Shown piece by piece: positions 41,933 to 50,154 of a stretch of DNA of 64,000 nt; position 1 is the stretch's first letter, and each line of letters starts with the position of its first letter. The notes beneath the pieces were generated by a model. That model saw only the letters and a list, made by a program, of their open reading frames with translations, did not search any database and was not told the DNA's origin. Source of the DNA: JAJFUE01 sp039683515 (GTDB lineage: Bacteria > Sumerlaeota > Sumerlaeia > MVZB01); contig JBDKRG010000004.1 in the NCBI GenBank assembly GCA_039683515.1, forward strand, positions 195,751 through 259,750, written 5' to 3'. The translations under genes were made by a program, and so were the position numbers.

Positions 41933-43318
41933 TTACTTCCGCGGCACGCGAACGAAAATATCGCCCGCGCTGAACGTGCCGTTGCTTGGGTCATACGAAA
42001 TCGCCGCGCCCTGGTCGACCCGGTCGGGTCCGATACTGTAAATCAGGGTTGAAGTGGTGTTTTCAACTACGGTGATCGGCTTGTTCTGAAACGGGTCGAT
42101 TTCGTGGGTTTTCCTGCCGCTGATCAGGTCCAGTCCTGTCAGGTTCGCGCGCAGCAGCGCGGCGTTGTATTGCATCCGCCTTCGGACGAGGGATTCATCG
42201 AACGGTCCAAAGAGCCGGTTATGCGAGTTTGGAGGAACGGGCCGGCTCATATCGAGCGACGGCAGGATCGCCTTAAACTGCGCGTCGTATTGCTCGATCT
42301 TCCCGGAAGCATTTGCTTTCATCAGGTATGCCCGGTTGGCGCCTTTCGCAAGCATCCCGAGGCCGAGAAGATACTGTCGAAAAAAACCATCTTGGGTTTC
42401 GAACGGTTCTTCGGTCATCTTGATGAGCTCGGGGGTTATCGAATAGGTCATCAGGTTGCCAAATGGGCCATTGAGCGCCTGAATGAGCTCGTTGCGTCCA
42501 TTGCAATACGCGATCTCGACGAAGTTGAGATAATCGCGCTCGTCTAAAGCCGCGGCCGCAAGCCGCTTGCGAATCTTTTCGGCCAGAACCGGCTTGATCG
42601 TCCCTTCAGCGATCCAATGCGCCAGCGCCCGATCGGCATCAATTTGCAATGAGAGCGACTGCATCAGATTGCCATCCGATGGCCGGCTGAACAGGCGCGC
42701 GATCGCGTGGATGGCCATCAGCCTGTCCGCCGCGGCCTCGAACTCGACCGCGTCGCGCAACCGCCTGCATTCCGCCGCGAGGAGCACCGAGGCCCGCCAC
42801 AGGAAGAACCGGTTCGAAGCCGGCATTCGAAGCAGTTCACCCGTCGAAAGGGTGGCGGCCTGCTCGTCGGTCATGACCGGCGCATCGCCCGTGGCCGCGA
42901 GTTTCACCAGATCATCGATGATTTCGCGGCTATCGATCAGGAACCGCGCCTGCTCGGCCGAGAGCGGATCGTCAAAGTCCCACTTCAAGAACGGCCAGCC
43001 CGGCCAGTCCGACGGATACTTATATTTGCCCGCATACTTTGCATAAATGGCGACGGCCGATTGATTCGGGCTGCCAACCAAATACGCCTCAAAATTGGGA
43101 AGAGGCTTTGTCGGCTGTTTGCCGGCTGCTGCTTTGATGACCGGTCTGAACGAAACCAATTCCTGCGGCGGCTCGAGCTGCTCGGGCCGGATCGGGTGCA
43201 GCTTGACCGCAACCCTCAGCGCAAAAACCAGAACGGTCGGGATCGCAACCAGGATCCCAAGCACAATCCACGGCCATCGGCGACGCGGGCGGGGAGTGTC
43301 GGCCATGGGTTCGCGCAT
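41933..43318 (-). CDS. GspG-tail membrane protein, paralogue A (unrecognised family)
   Basis: The 461-aa protein starts at the ATG at 43318 (MREPMADTPRPRRRWPW), preceded by AGAGGAAG and matching the start of paralogue B; the track of upstream codons to 43345 is rejected. A Pro/Arg-rich cytoplasmic N-terminus leads into one transmembrane helix (about 18-40), then RPEQLEPPQELVSF and a large alpha-helical extracytoplasmic domain. The last 38 residues read TSTLIYSIGPDRVDQ, then YDPSNGTFSAGDIFVRV, as in GspG-like pseudopilin C-termini. I recognise no family for the helical domain. Third gene of a three-gene same-strand array. Confidence 0.75.
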   Translation of the reverse strand: MREPMADTPRPRRRWPWIVLGILVAIPTVLVFALRVAVKLHPIRPEQLEPPQELVSFRPVIKAAAGKQPTKPLPNFEAYLVGSPNQSAVAIYAKYAGKYKYPSDWPGWPFLKWDFDDPLSAEQARFLIDSREIIDDLVKLAATGDAPVMTDEQAATLSTGELLRMPASNRFFLWRASVLLAAECRRLRDAVEFEAAADRLMAIHAIARLFSRPSDGNLMQSLSLQIDADRALAHWIAEGTIKPVLAEKIRKRLAAAALDERDYLNFVEIAYCNGRNELIQALNGPFGNLMTYSITPELIKMTEEPFETQDGFFRQYLLGLGMLAKGANRAYLMKANASGKIEQYDAQFKAILPSLDMSRPVPPNSHNRLFGPFDESLVRRRMQYNAALLRANLTGLDLISGRKTHEIDPFQNKPITVVENTTSTLIYSIGPDRVDQGAAISYDPSNGTFSAGDIFVRVPRK

Positions 43319-43341
43319 GATTGCTTCCTCTTGGTGCCGAT

Positions 43342-44733
43342 TCACTTTTTCGGCACGCGCATGGCAATGTCGCCGTCGCTGTAGATGCCGTTCGTCGGAT
43401 CGTATTGAATCGTGGCGCGCTGGTCTTCATAGTCAAGGCCGATGCTGTAGATCAGCGTTGTCGTCGTCTCGTCGATCCGTTTCAGGTAATGATCGGTTTC
43501 GGTCATCGGTTCGCCGAGGTTGCGCTCGAGCGCGGTCAGGTTGAGAGCATGAAGGGCGATTGTTTCCTTCGCACACAGATGGCTCAAACTGTCATGGGGA
43601 ACGAAAGACGGCTCGAAAGGCTCGTATCGTTCGGCGACGTAAGGCGTCGGCTGATCGATGTCGATCGCATGGGCAAGCCCACGGAATTGCGCGTCGCAGA
43701 CATCCAGCATCCGCGCCGCGTTCCTTTTGTATTCGACCTTCATGTGCGCGACTCGAAATGGGTATTTTGCCATGTCCGTGAAATCATCGAAGATTCCTCT
43801 GGGGGGAGGAAACATCTGGCCGCGCAGCGACCGGCGTTCGCGCCAAAGCTTGCTGGTTACGAAATAGTGCAGGTCTCCGCTCGATCCGCCGAGCATCTTC
43901 AGAAGATAATTTCGCCGGGCCAGATAGCTGGTTTCCACGATCCGCCGATATTGGGCCACGGAAACGTAGTTTTCAGCCATCGCCTGCCGGAGGCGGCGTG
44001 CCACGCCTGCCGGAATCGGGCGTTGCGAAAGCCAGACGCGCAACTCAAAGTCGGCGAGGAATTGCATGACGAGCGCGGAGTGAAAGCCGCTCAAATTCGG
44101 CTCCCGGATCGACTGGGCCAGTGGGTAAACGGCGAGCAGGTGCTCGATCGCGCCGTCATCGTCGCCGCTTCTCCATCGGCGCTCGCACTCGGCGGCGAGA
44201 ATCAGGCAAGCCGTTTCGATAAAGCCGTAATTCGGGTACGGCAGGCGTTCGATTTCCATCCAGTCGAAAGTCGCGGCCTGCTCGCACGCGATCATGGGGA
44301 CGCCGCCAAGCCGTGCCAGCTCGATCATGTCGTCGATCAATTTGCGGTGCTCAAGCAGCCAGCGTGTTTGTTTCTCCGAAAGGGGGCTGCCCGGAACCCA
44401 GTCGGCGAGCGGGCATAGCTTCACCGCGCCCGGAGAGATGAACATCTCCGACCATTTGTTGTACAGCGCCGCGGGGGATTTGTTGGGAACCCCCGCCAGG
44501 AATTCTTCAAAGGTTTGCGACGCGGAAACCGGCGGCAGGCCGGCTTGCGACGCGCCCAGATTCAATGTGACCAGATCCGCGGGAGGGCGGATCCGGTCGG
44601 CAGGCACGGAATCGGTCCTGAAATACAAGGTCAGCGCCACGATCGGGAAGACCGCGATGGCTAGAACGGAAAACAGCACAACCCACGGCCATCGGCGACG
44701 CGGGCGGGGAGTTTCGGCCACGGGTTCGCGCAT
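43342..44733 (-). CDS. GspG-tail membrane protein, paralogue B
   Basis: The 463-aa protein begins MREPVAETPRPRRRWPW, nearly identical to paralogue A at the N-terminus. It then has one transmembrane helix (about 18-41) and a helical domain with the shared WLLEHRKLIDDMIELA segment (near 135). The C-terminus is TTTLIYSIGLDYEDQ, then YDPTNGIYSDGDIAMRVPKK, so the signature keeps YDPTNG and GDI but has GLD instead of GPD. It starts two bases after the stop of paralogue C and is followed by paralogue A 23 bp later, so the three are one operon. Function unknown. Confidence 0.75.
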   Translation of the reverse strand: MREPVAETPRPRRRWPWVVLFSVLAIAVFPIVALTLYFRTDSVPADRIRPPADLVTLNLGASQAGLPPVSASQTFEEFLAGVPNKSPAALYNKWSEMFISPGAVKLCPLADWVPGSPLSEKQTRWLLEHRKLIDDMIELARLGGVPMIACEQAATFDWMEIERLPYPNYGFIETACLILAAECERRWRSGDDDGAIEHLLAVYPLAQSIREPNLSGFHSALVMQFLADFELRVWLSQRPIPAGVARRLRQAMAENYVSVAQYRRIVETSYLARRNYLLKMLGGSSGDLHYFVTSKLWRERRSLRGQMFPPPRGIFDDFTDMAKYPFRVAHMKVEYKRNAARMLDVCDAQFRGLAHAIDIDQPTPYVAERYEPFEPSFVPHDSLSHLCAKETIALHALNLTALERNLGEPMTETDHYLKRIDETTTTLIYSIGLDYEDQRATIQYDPTNGIYSDGDIAMRVPKK

Positions 44734-44735
44734 GA

Positions 44736-46112
44736 TTACTTGCCTCGCCTGGGGATCCGGACGGCGATGTCACAGGGGTCGTCCGATTCAGGTATATTCT
44801 CGGACGAAATCGCACCGTGCTGATCCTTCATGTCCGGTCCGACGCTGTAGATGAGCGTGCCGGACGTGTCGTCGACTCTCAGCAGCGGGCGACGCGTGAA
44901 TGGATCGAGCATGGTCGGGCTGCTGCTGGTGATCATGTCGAGCGCGGCAATGTTGACGCTCATGAACGCCAGATTCGTTTTGATCCGCATGCGGCCTTCG
45001 GACTCGTTAAATCCGAACAGTTCTTTCGCAACGGGAGGGGATAACTCGTCGTTCTCGACGCATTTGAGAAGGGCTTTCACATCGGCGTCGAACTGTTCGA
45101 CCTTCCTGGATGCCGTCGATTTTGTCATGACGGCGGTGTAGGCGCTCTGGGCCATGAAACCCACATATGCTCCCGCGGCGTAAGCGACGTTCGCGTCCTG
45201 GATCGCCTTCTTGTTCAACAGGCTGCCTAATTTACGACCATAAATGTCGCCGAGCGGCGAGTTGATGTGATCGATCAGTCGCATCCGAGTGTCGAGGCAA
45301 TCGAGCTCGACCAGGCGCCGGTAGTGTTCGAGCGTCGTCGAGGTTGCCATGATGCTCGCGCGTATCCGGCGGGCAAGATCGGGTTGAATGCCGCCGTCTT
45401 CAATCCATGCCGCGAGCTCGCGATGCGCCTCGGTCTGATTGTATGCGGCGCTATATATATCCGAAAGATACGGCTCACTGGTTGAATGTTCCAGGACGTA
45501 AGTGGCGGCAAGAGCTTCGGCCGCGCCGGCCGGATCGCCGCTGTCGCGACGCCGGCGGCTCTCGGCGATCAGGGTTCTCGTGAATGAATGACGCGGCAAC
45601 ATGGAATTGTCCGGTCTGGGAAAGAACCGGATTCCCTGAAGCATAAAACCAAACGCCTGTTCAGCGGTTGTCGTCGGCAATCCGCCCGCCTTCGCGAGCC
45701 CGATCAAATCGTTCACGAATTCGGCGTGGTCGAGGAGCCATTGACGGCTTACGAGGTCGGCCGAAAAACGAGGCGCATTGAGGTATCCCGGCGCCTGCCA
45801 GCCGGTCCAGATCGTCCGCTTCTTCTCGGTAAACTCGGGCATGTATTTCGTGAGGAATGCCGCGGCTGTCCTGTTCGGGCCGGCGGCGACGAAATCGGGA
45901 TAGTCGGGCGCCGGTTTTGAAGGCGCGGCGACAGCCGGGGCGACCGCCTCGATCGAGACGATTTCCTTGGGCGGCTGGAGCTGGTCGGGCCGGATCGCGT
46001 TCGCGGCGAACACGATCTTCAAAACGAAAATGACCAGAAAAGGAACGAACGCGAGCGTCCCCAAAAGGATCCAAAGCCTCGGGTGGCGCGGTGCGGGCGG
46101 TTTTTCTTCCAT
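44736..46112 (-). CDS. GspG-tail membrane protein, paralogue C (eroded tail motif)
   Basis: The 458-aa protein is read from the ATG at 46112 (MEEKPPAPRHPRLWILLG) after GGGAG; the extension to 46154 is AT-rich. The layout equals paralogues A and B: Pro-rich start, one transmembrane helix, AIRPDQLQPPKEIV, and a helical domain with WLLDHAEFVNDLIGLAKAGG. The tail has TLIYSVGPDMKDQHG, but where the others have YDPTNG it reads SSENIPESDDPCDIAV, so the loop motif has decayed or changed specificity. First gene of the operon. Confidence 0.75.
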   Translation of the reverse strand: MEEKPPAPRHPRLWILLGTLAFVPFLVIFVLKIVFAANAIRPDQLQPPKEIVSIEAVAPAVAAPSKPAPDYPDFVAAGPNRTAAAFLTKYMPEFTEKKRTIWTGWQAPGYLNAPRFSADLVSRQWLLDHAEFVNDLIGLAKAGGLPTTTAEQAFGFMLQGIRFFPRPDNSMLPRHSFTRTLIAESRRRRDSGDPAGAAEALAATYVLEHSTSEPYLSDIYSAAYNQTEAHRELAAWIEDGGIQPDLARRIRASIMATSTTLEHYRRLVELDCLDTRMRLIDHINSPLGDIYGRKLGSLLNKKAIQDANVAYAAGAYVGFMAQSAYTAVMTKSTASRKVEQFDADVKALLKCVENDELSPPVAKELFGFNESEGRMRIKTNLAFMSVNIAALDMITSSSPTMLDPFTRRPLLRVDDTSGTLIYSVGPDMKDQHGAISSENIPESDDPCDIAVRIPRRGK

Positions 46113-46457
46113 GACGGCTCCCAAAAAACTTCTGAAAAAGAAGACGAACAACATATAGAAAGTTTTCGGTATTTTAGGAAGAAAAACAACCCGGCATCAT
46201 GTTTTTAGGTTCTCCGCGACTCTGTGTCTCCGTGGTTCAATCAACCGGAAGAGCCAGGGCGCGCGGCCGGCCATGGCCCAAATCGGGCTTGAAATCCGAG
46301 CGTATTTGGGACTTAATGAACTCAGGGCACTTCCGACGAAGATGTCCGTGATTGACCGCTCTTCCTCCGCTCCGGTCCGTTCCCGTCCGAGTTCCCGAAT
46401 CACTTCAAAACCGCCCTGTTTCAGCCCGGAAAAATGCCGGGCAGTGGGATTCGTCAT
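46113..46457. other. 345-bp intergenic region with a word-like repeat
   Basis: No gene is supported. It contains TCTGTGTCTCCGTGGTTCAA near 46222, shared with 23955-23975, and a GCCCAAATCGGGC hairpin near 46274. It separates the divergent paralogue operon and the small hypothetical gene, so it must hold both promoters; none is obvious. Confidence 0.5.
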
Positions 46458-46913
46458 ATGAACGAGGCAATCAGCAAGATCCTCAAGCACCTCCAGCGCG
46501 AGCACGACGAGGCGTTCCTCACGCTGCTCGACCGGCTGGACGGCTACACCTGGATCGACGGTTTCGTCTTCGAGGCGCTCGACCGCGACACCTGCAACCG
46601 CGTCCGCCGCTGGATCCACGAGACGCGCGGGCCCGAGGGCGTCGAGACGCTCGTCTACTCGTACAAGGGCCGCGTGCACCTCGAATTCGAATATAACGTT
46701 TTCGACGCGACCCCGGTCGAGCGCCTCCGCCGGTTCGAGGACATCATCCAGTTCTGCCGCGGCCTGGCGCGCCAGTTCCCCGAGCTCCACTCCGAGTGGT
46801 GCTCGTGCATCTACGGCGCGCGGCACGCCTATTACCGCATCCACAACGGCCGGCTCGAGCTGACCGACCCGATCACCCGCCCCGACGAGAGCCGGATGCG
46901 GCAATTGGAGTAG
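46458..46913 (+). CDS. conserved-looking hypothetical protein
   Basis: The 151-aa protein (from the ATG at 46458; an ATG at 46434 is possible) is acidic-basic mixed with no signal peptide or membrane helix. It is rich in aromatic and charged residues (RRWIHETRGPEGVETLVYSY, IYGARHAYYRIHNGRLELTD). The coding bias is strong and like the neighbours. I recognise no domain. The end of the gene is TAG, and this TAG begins a REP hairpin. Confidence 0.65.
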   Translation: MNEAISKILKHLQREHDEAFLTLLDRLDGYTWIDGFVFEALDRDTCNRVRRWIHETRGPEGVETLVYSYKGRVHLEFEYNVFDATPVERLRRFEDIIQFCRGLARQFPELHSEWCSCIYGARHAYYRIHNGRLELTDPITRPDESRMRQLE

Positions 46914-46936
46914 GCCGGGTTCGCCGAACCCGGCAT
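46911..46936. repeat. REP-type hairpin containing the stop codon of the hypothetical gene
   Basis: TAGGCCGGGTTCGCCGAACC followed by CGGCATC, the consensus form of the family. A partial inverted unit, GTCGGCGACGTCGGCCTACT, follows at about 46961-46980, so this is another inverted pair. Confidence 0.75.
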
Positions 46937-47032
46937 CCATATTCATATTGTTCATGCCGCCGTCGGCGACGTCGGCCTACTGGTAAAACACACCTCCGCG
47001 TGTTAAAACTTTGTGCGAGGTGCGGTTTGCCA

Positions 47033-48097
47033 ATGGATATTCAATCACTCAGGGTGTTGTGGGTTGCCGGGCGGCGAGGGGAGATCCTGACGCTGGGCCC
47101 CGTGTTTCAGCATTTGGAGCGCAAGGTCGGCCTCAAGCCTGCCTCGTGGTTCCTGGGAACCGGCGAGGACGGCACGGCCGCGTTCCAGGCGCTCGATTTT
47201 CTCGGCCTGCGCCCGGATGAAACCGCCGCGCTCTGCCACCCAGCCGATCAGCCTGCCGTGCGGCTCACGATCCTGCTCGAGCGCGTCGAGACGTTCATGC
47301 GCCAGCGCAAGGGGCAGCGGCTCATTTTCACGGGCTGCGGTCCGGCGGCCGCGGCCGCGGCGCTCTGTTGCCACGCGCGCGGGAACCCGGGCCTGTGGCT
47401 CAAGCCGGCCGACCCGGCGGGGCTGATCGGGCGGCTGCGCTGGGAAGCCGGGCTCGAGCGCGTCATCGAGGCGTGCGCGCCGGCGATCGAGTCGATCGAG
47501 CTCGATCCGATGCCCGACCTCACGAAACTGGCCGCGCTTGCGGGCAAATTCGAGAGCTACGATTTGTGCCGCGAGATTCCGGGCCTGCGGGCCGGGGCGC
47601 CGCGGATCGTCTGGGCCGTGCTGCGGCGCGACTGGGGGATCTTCGGCAACACCGGTTCGAACCTCCTGCGCGCGCTCGCCGGCGCCGCGGCTCAAAACCC
47701 CGAGATCGATTTCGTCATCCTGAGCAACCTGAACGCAATGGTTGAAAAGCCGTTCGCCGCGATCAAGGACCGGCCCGCGAACCTCATGATCACGCCGCCG
47801 CTGCCGTACCCGGCGTACATGCAGCTCATCCGCTCGAGTTCGGGCGTCGTGACCGACTCGGCGCTGGTCGCGGGCGAGGTGATCGGGCTTGTGAAACCCG
47901 TCGCCGCGCTCGGCGAGGATCAAGCTGAAGACTCGGCCGGGTTCGAATCGTTCACGCCCGAGCGGATGATGACCAACCTCGCCGAATGGGTTGACCGCGC
48001 CATATCAGCGCCGAAAAAAGAGGAACATCAAACCGACGCCGAAGCGTGGGTCGATCGCGTGCAGGGGCAAGTCTCGGATTGGCTCAAGAACCTTTAA
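47033..48097 (+). CDS. UDP-N-acetylglucosamine 2-epimerase (WecB)-like protein, divergent
   Basis: The 354-aa protein has the GT-B/WecB layout: N-terminal Rossmann half (SLRVLWVAGRRGEILTLGPV), then PRIVWAVLRRDWGIFGNTGS and NLMITPPLPYPAYMQLIRSS followed by VVTDSALVAGEV. In true WecB the last block is D-S-G-G-x-x-E-E; here it reads DSALVAGEV, so the conserved glycines and one Glu are missing. This suggests altered substrate or loss of hydrolysing-epimerase activity. It starts at the ATG at 47033 after GAGG; upstream frames run through repeat DNA. Cytoplasmic. Confidence 0.7.
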   Translation: MDIQSLRVLWVAGRRGEILTLGPVFQHLERKVGLKPASWFLGTGEDGTAAFQALDFLGLRPDETAALCHPADQPAVRLTILLERVETFMRQRKGQRLIFTGCGPAAAAAALCCHARGNPGLWLKPADPAGLIGRLRWEAGLERVIEACAPAIESIELDPMPDLTKLAALAGKFESYDLCREIPGLRAGAPRIVWAVLRRDWGIFGNTGSNLLRALAGAAAQNPEIDFVILSNLNAMVEKPFAAIKDRPANLMITPPLPYPAYMQLIRSSSGVVTDSALVAGEVIGLVKPVAALGEDQAEDSAGFESFTPERMMTNLAEWVDRAISAPKKEEHQTDAEAWVDRVQGQVSDWLKNL

Positions 48098-48107
48098 AGT
48101 GGGATGG

Positions 48108-48186
48108 AATTTCGGTTCGGAGTTCAAACTTTAGTTTGCCGCTGTAAAATACGGGCAAGCTGAAGCTTGAACTCCGAACCGAAATT
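48108..48186. repeat. 79-bp hairpin with 20-bp perfect arms
   Basis: Arms AATTTCGGTTCGGAGTTCAA (48108-48127) and its exact reverse complement (48167-48186), with a further imperfect CAAACTTTAGTTTG / CAAGCTGAAGCTTG inner pair. It fills almost all of the gap between the WecB-like and methylthiotransferase genes and could act as terminator or attenuator, or be a MITE-like unit. Confidence 0.85.
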
Positions 48187-48201
48187 CATCGAAACCGCGC
48201 A

Positions 48202-49515
48202 ATGCATGGATCAAACCACCGCATCCATATCGAAACCTACGGCTGCGCGTTCAACGTCGCCGACGGCGAGGCGATGGCGGCGTTGCTCGAACGCGCCGGA
48301 TTTTGCATCGTCGAGGCCGCGGCCGACGCCGATGCGGTGGTCCTGAACACCTGCACGGTCAAGGACCGGACGTGGAACAGTTTTCGGCAGCGCCTGTCCG
48401 ATCTGCGCGACGCGGCACGCGCGGGCGGCCCGGCTGTCATCCTGGCCGGATGCGTCCCGCCCGTCTATGCCAACGACGAACTGATCGCCGGCCTGCCGGC
48501 AATCGGCCCGGACGCCATCGACCGGATCGCGGAAGTGGTCGAGGCCGCGCTTGCGGGAAACAGCTTGAAATTCATCCGCGACCGGCACGACGCTGCCTCC
48601 CGCGCGCGCCTGCCGGTCAGGCGGCGCAACCCGCTTGTCGAAATCCTGCCGATTTCACGGGGCTGCCTGAGCGCGTGCAGTTTCTGCCAGACCCGGTTGG
48701 CCCGGGGCCGGCTTCGCTCGTTTCCGCGCGGGGATGTGATGGAACGCGCGCGGCGGGCGATCGGCGAAGGCGTGCGCGAAATCTGGGTCACGAGCCAGGA
48801 CGCCGGGGCGTGGGGGCGCGATTGCGGGGAGCGTTTGCCGGCCCTGCTGGCTGAACTGTGCGGGATCGACGGCGATTTCCGCGTCCGGCTCGGCATGTCG
48901 AGCCCGGCCTGGATTCACGAGGATTTAAACGGCTACCTCGACGCCCTGGCCCACCCGAAGATGTTCAAGTTCCTGCACGCCCCGCTGCAATCGGGATCGG
49001 ACCGCGTGCTGGCGGACATGAAGCGCGGCAACACGGCGGCGCAGTTCGAGGCGATCGCGCGCGCGTTCTCCGAGCGCTTCCCGGACGGCACGTTCATGAC
49101 CGACATTATCGTGGGCTACCCGACCGAGACCGAAGAGGACTTCGGCGAGACGATGGCCCTTCTCGAGCGGTGCGGGATCGGGATGGTGAACCGGTCCAAT
49201 TTCAGCGGGCGGCCGGGGACGGCCGCGGCGCGCCTCGAGCCGCTCCCGCCCGGGATCGTTCTCGACCGCTCGCTGCGGCTGGAGAAGCTTGTCCGCGCGA
49301 TCGCGCGCGCATGGCACGAGCGCCGGGTCGGCAGGCGCGAGCCGGTCCTGCCGATCGAGCATCGCGGCAAGGCGACGCTCGCCCACAACGCGGCGTATCG
49401 GCCCGTATTCATTGAGGGCCGCCTTGGGCTCGGCGAGTGGGTGGAGGTCGGGCATGTGGCCGCGGCCGATTACCACCTGAAGAGCAAAATCGTGGCGCCG
49501 GCAGATTCCCGTTGA
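48202..49515 (+). CDS. archaeal/eukaryal-type tRNA methylthiotransferase (e-MtaB/CDKAL1-like, TIGR01578)
   Basis: The 437-aa protein has the three cysteines of the auxiliary cluster (C15 in IETYGCAFN, C51 in NTCTVK, C84 in AGCVPP), the radical SAM motif C155-LSA-C159-SF-C162, and a C-terminal TRAM-like domain (VLPIEHRGKATLAHNAAYRP). Family choice comes from EIWVTSQDAGAWGRDCGERL near 193 and MTDIIVGYPTETEEDFG near 299, with NTCTVK instead of NTC-A-R: these characterise e-MtaB, which makes ms2t6A37 in tRNA, and not MiaB or RimO. MtaB in most bacteria has a different subgroup, so this gene may be horizontally acquired. Confidence 0.82.
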   Translation: MHGSNHRIHIETYGCAFNVADGEAMAALLERAGFCIVEAAADADAVVLNTCTVKDRTWNSFRQRLSDLRDAARAGGPAVILAGCVPPVYANDELIAGLPAIGPDAIDRIAEVVEAALAGNSLKFIRDRHDAASRARLPVRRRNPLVEILPISRGCLSACSFCQTRLARGRLRSFPRGDVMERARRAIGEGVREIWVTSQDAGAWGRDCGERLPALLAELCGIDGDFRVRLGMSSPAWIHEDLNGYLDALAHPKMFKFLHAPLQSGSDRVLADMKRGNTAAQFEAIARAFSERFPDGTFMTDIIVGYPTETEEDFGETMALLERCGIGMVNRSNFSGRPGTAAARLEPLPPGIVLDRSLRLEKLVRAIARAWHERRVGRREPVLPIEHRGKATLAHNAAYRPVFIEGRLGLGEWVEVGHVAAADYHLKSKIVAPADSR

Positions 49516-49599
49516 TTTCCCTTTCCACTACCCTATGATGTGGTGAGTTGCAAGAATTACAGTCTCGGCCCCCCAAACATCACGCCAAGGAAGAGGGCC

Positions 49600-49977
49600 A
49601 TGCCGCATCAGATCCTCATTTCCGAACACGATGCCCACGTTCGCAAGGCTCTTGCCGAGTATTTGCAGGGGACGCTGGGCTACGGGGTGACGTGCGTCGC
49701 CGGCGGCCAGGACGCGATCGAGGCCGCGATCTCGCGCAAGTTCGACCTGTTCATCCTCGGCATCGACGGCCCGGACGAGGCCGAGGCCTCGACCCGGCTG
49801 CACAAACTGAATCCCGACCTGCAGGCGATTTTCCTCACCAAAGCCGGCGAGCAGGAAGCCATTCAGGATTTTCTGCGGTTTTCCATGCCCGCCGACCGCG
49901 TTCTGGTCAAGCCCCTGGGCGACATGTCCGCGCTGACCAGGCTGATCGTCAGCATCCTCGGCCCCCCCACCGCCTGA
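49600..49977 (+). CDS. stand-alone degenerate receiver-domain protein
   Basis: The 125-aa protein is only a CheY-like fold: ISEHDAHVRKALAEYL at the start and the conserved lysine in VLVKPLGD near 105. The phosphorylation-site strand reads DLFILGIDGPDE, in which the acceptor Asp of the usual DLxLLDIxxP is Gly, so aspartyl phosphorylation at the normal place is impossible. Start at 49600 after AAGGAAGAGGG. Probably a phosphorylation-independent partner, similar in logic to the pseudo-receiver in the kinase at 33266, though direct evidence is lacking. Confidence 0.75.
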   Translation: MPHQILISEHDAHVRKALAEYLQGTLGYGVTCVAGGQDAIEAAISRKFDLFILGIDGPDEAEASTRLHKLNPDLQAIFLTKAGEQEAIQDFLRFSMPADRVLVKPLGDMSALTRLIVSILGPPTA

Positions 49978-49991
49978 CGGAAATGTAAATA

Positions 49992-50030
49992 ATAAGCCTT
50001 ATTGGCTTATGGGACCTATAAGACCTATAT
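49992..50030. repeat. ATAAGCC hairpin with GACCTATA words
   Basis: ATAAGCC-TTATT-GGCTTAT hairpin (49992-50010) followed by GGGACCTATAAGACCTATAT. The 177-bp gap 49978-50154 is AT-rich compared with the genes. The hairpin with the following T-rich ATATTTTTC could terminate the receiver gene. Confidence 0.55.
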
Positions 50031-50154
50031 TTTTCAGGCCTTTTGGGCGTGAACGATCTATTTTTGTGGAAAATATCATACTTCGCGCTTAACTTTGTTT
50101 TGCGTTCACGAAAATTCTTTTTGCCCGTGGTGGTGGGAGAGATTCGGGGAGGAG

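Noticed and set aside
46197..46955. 252-residue minus-strand frame through 46.2-46.9 kb
   Set aside because: Half is the shadow of the hypothetical gene on the plus strand and half is repeat DNA; no start site or domain supports it.
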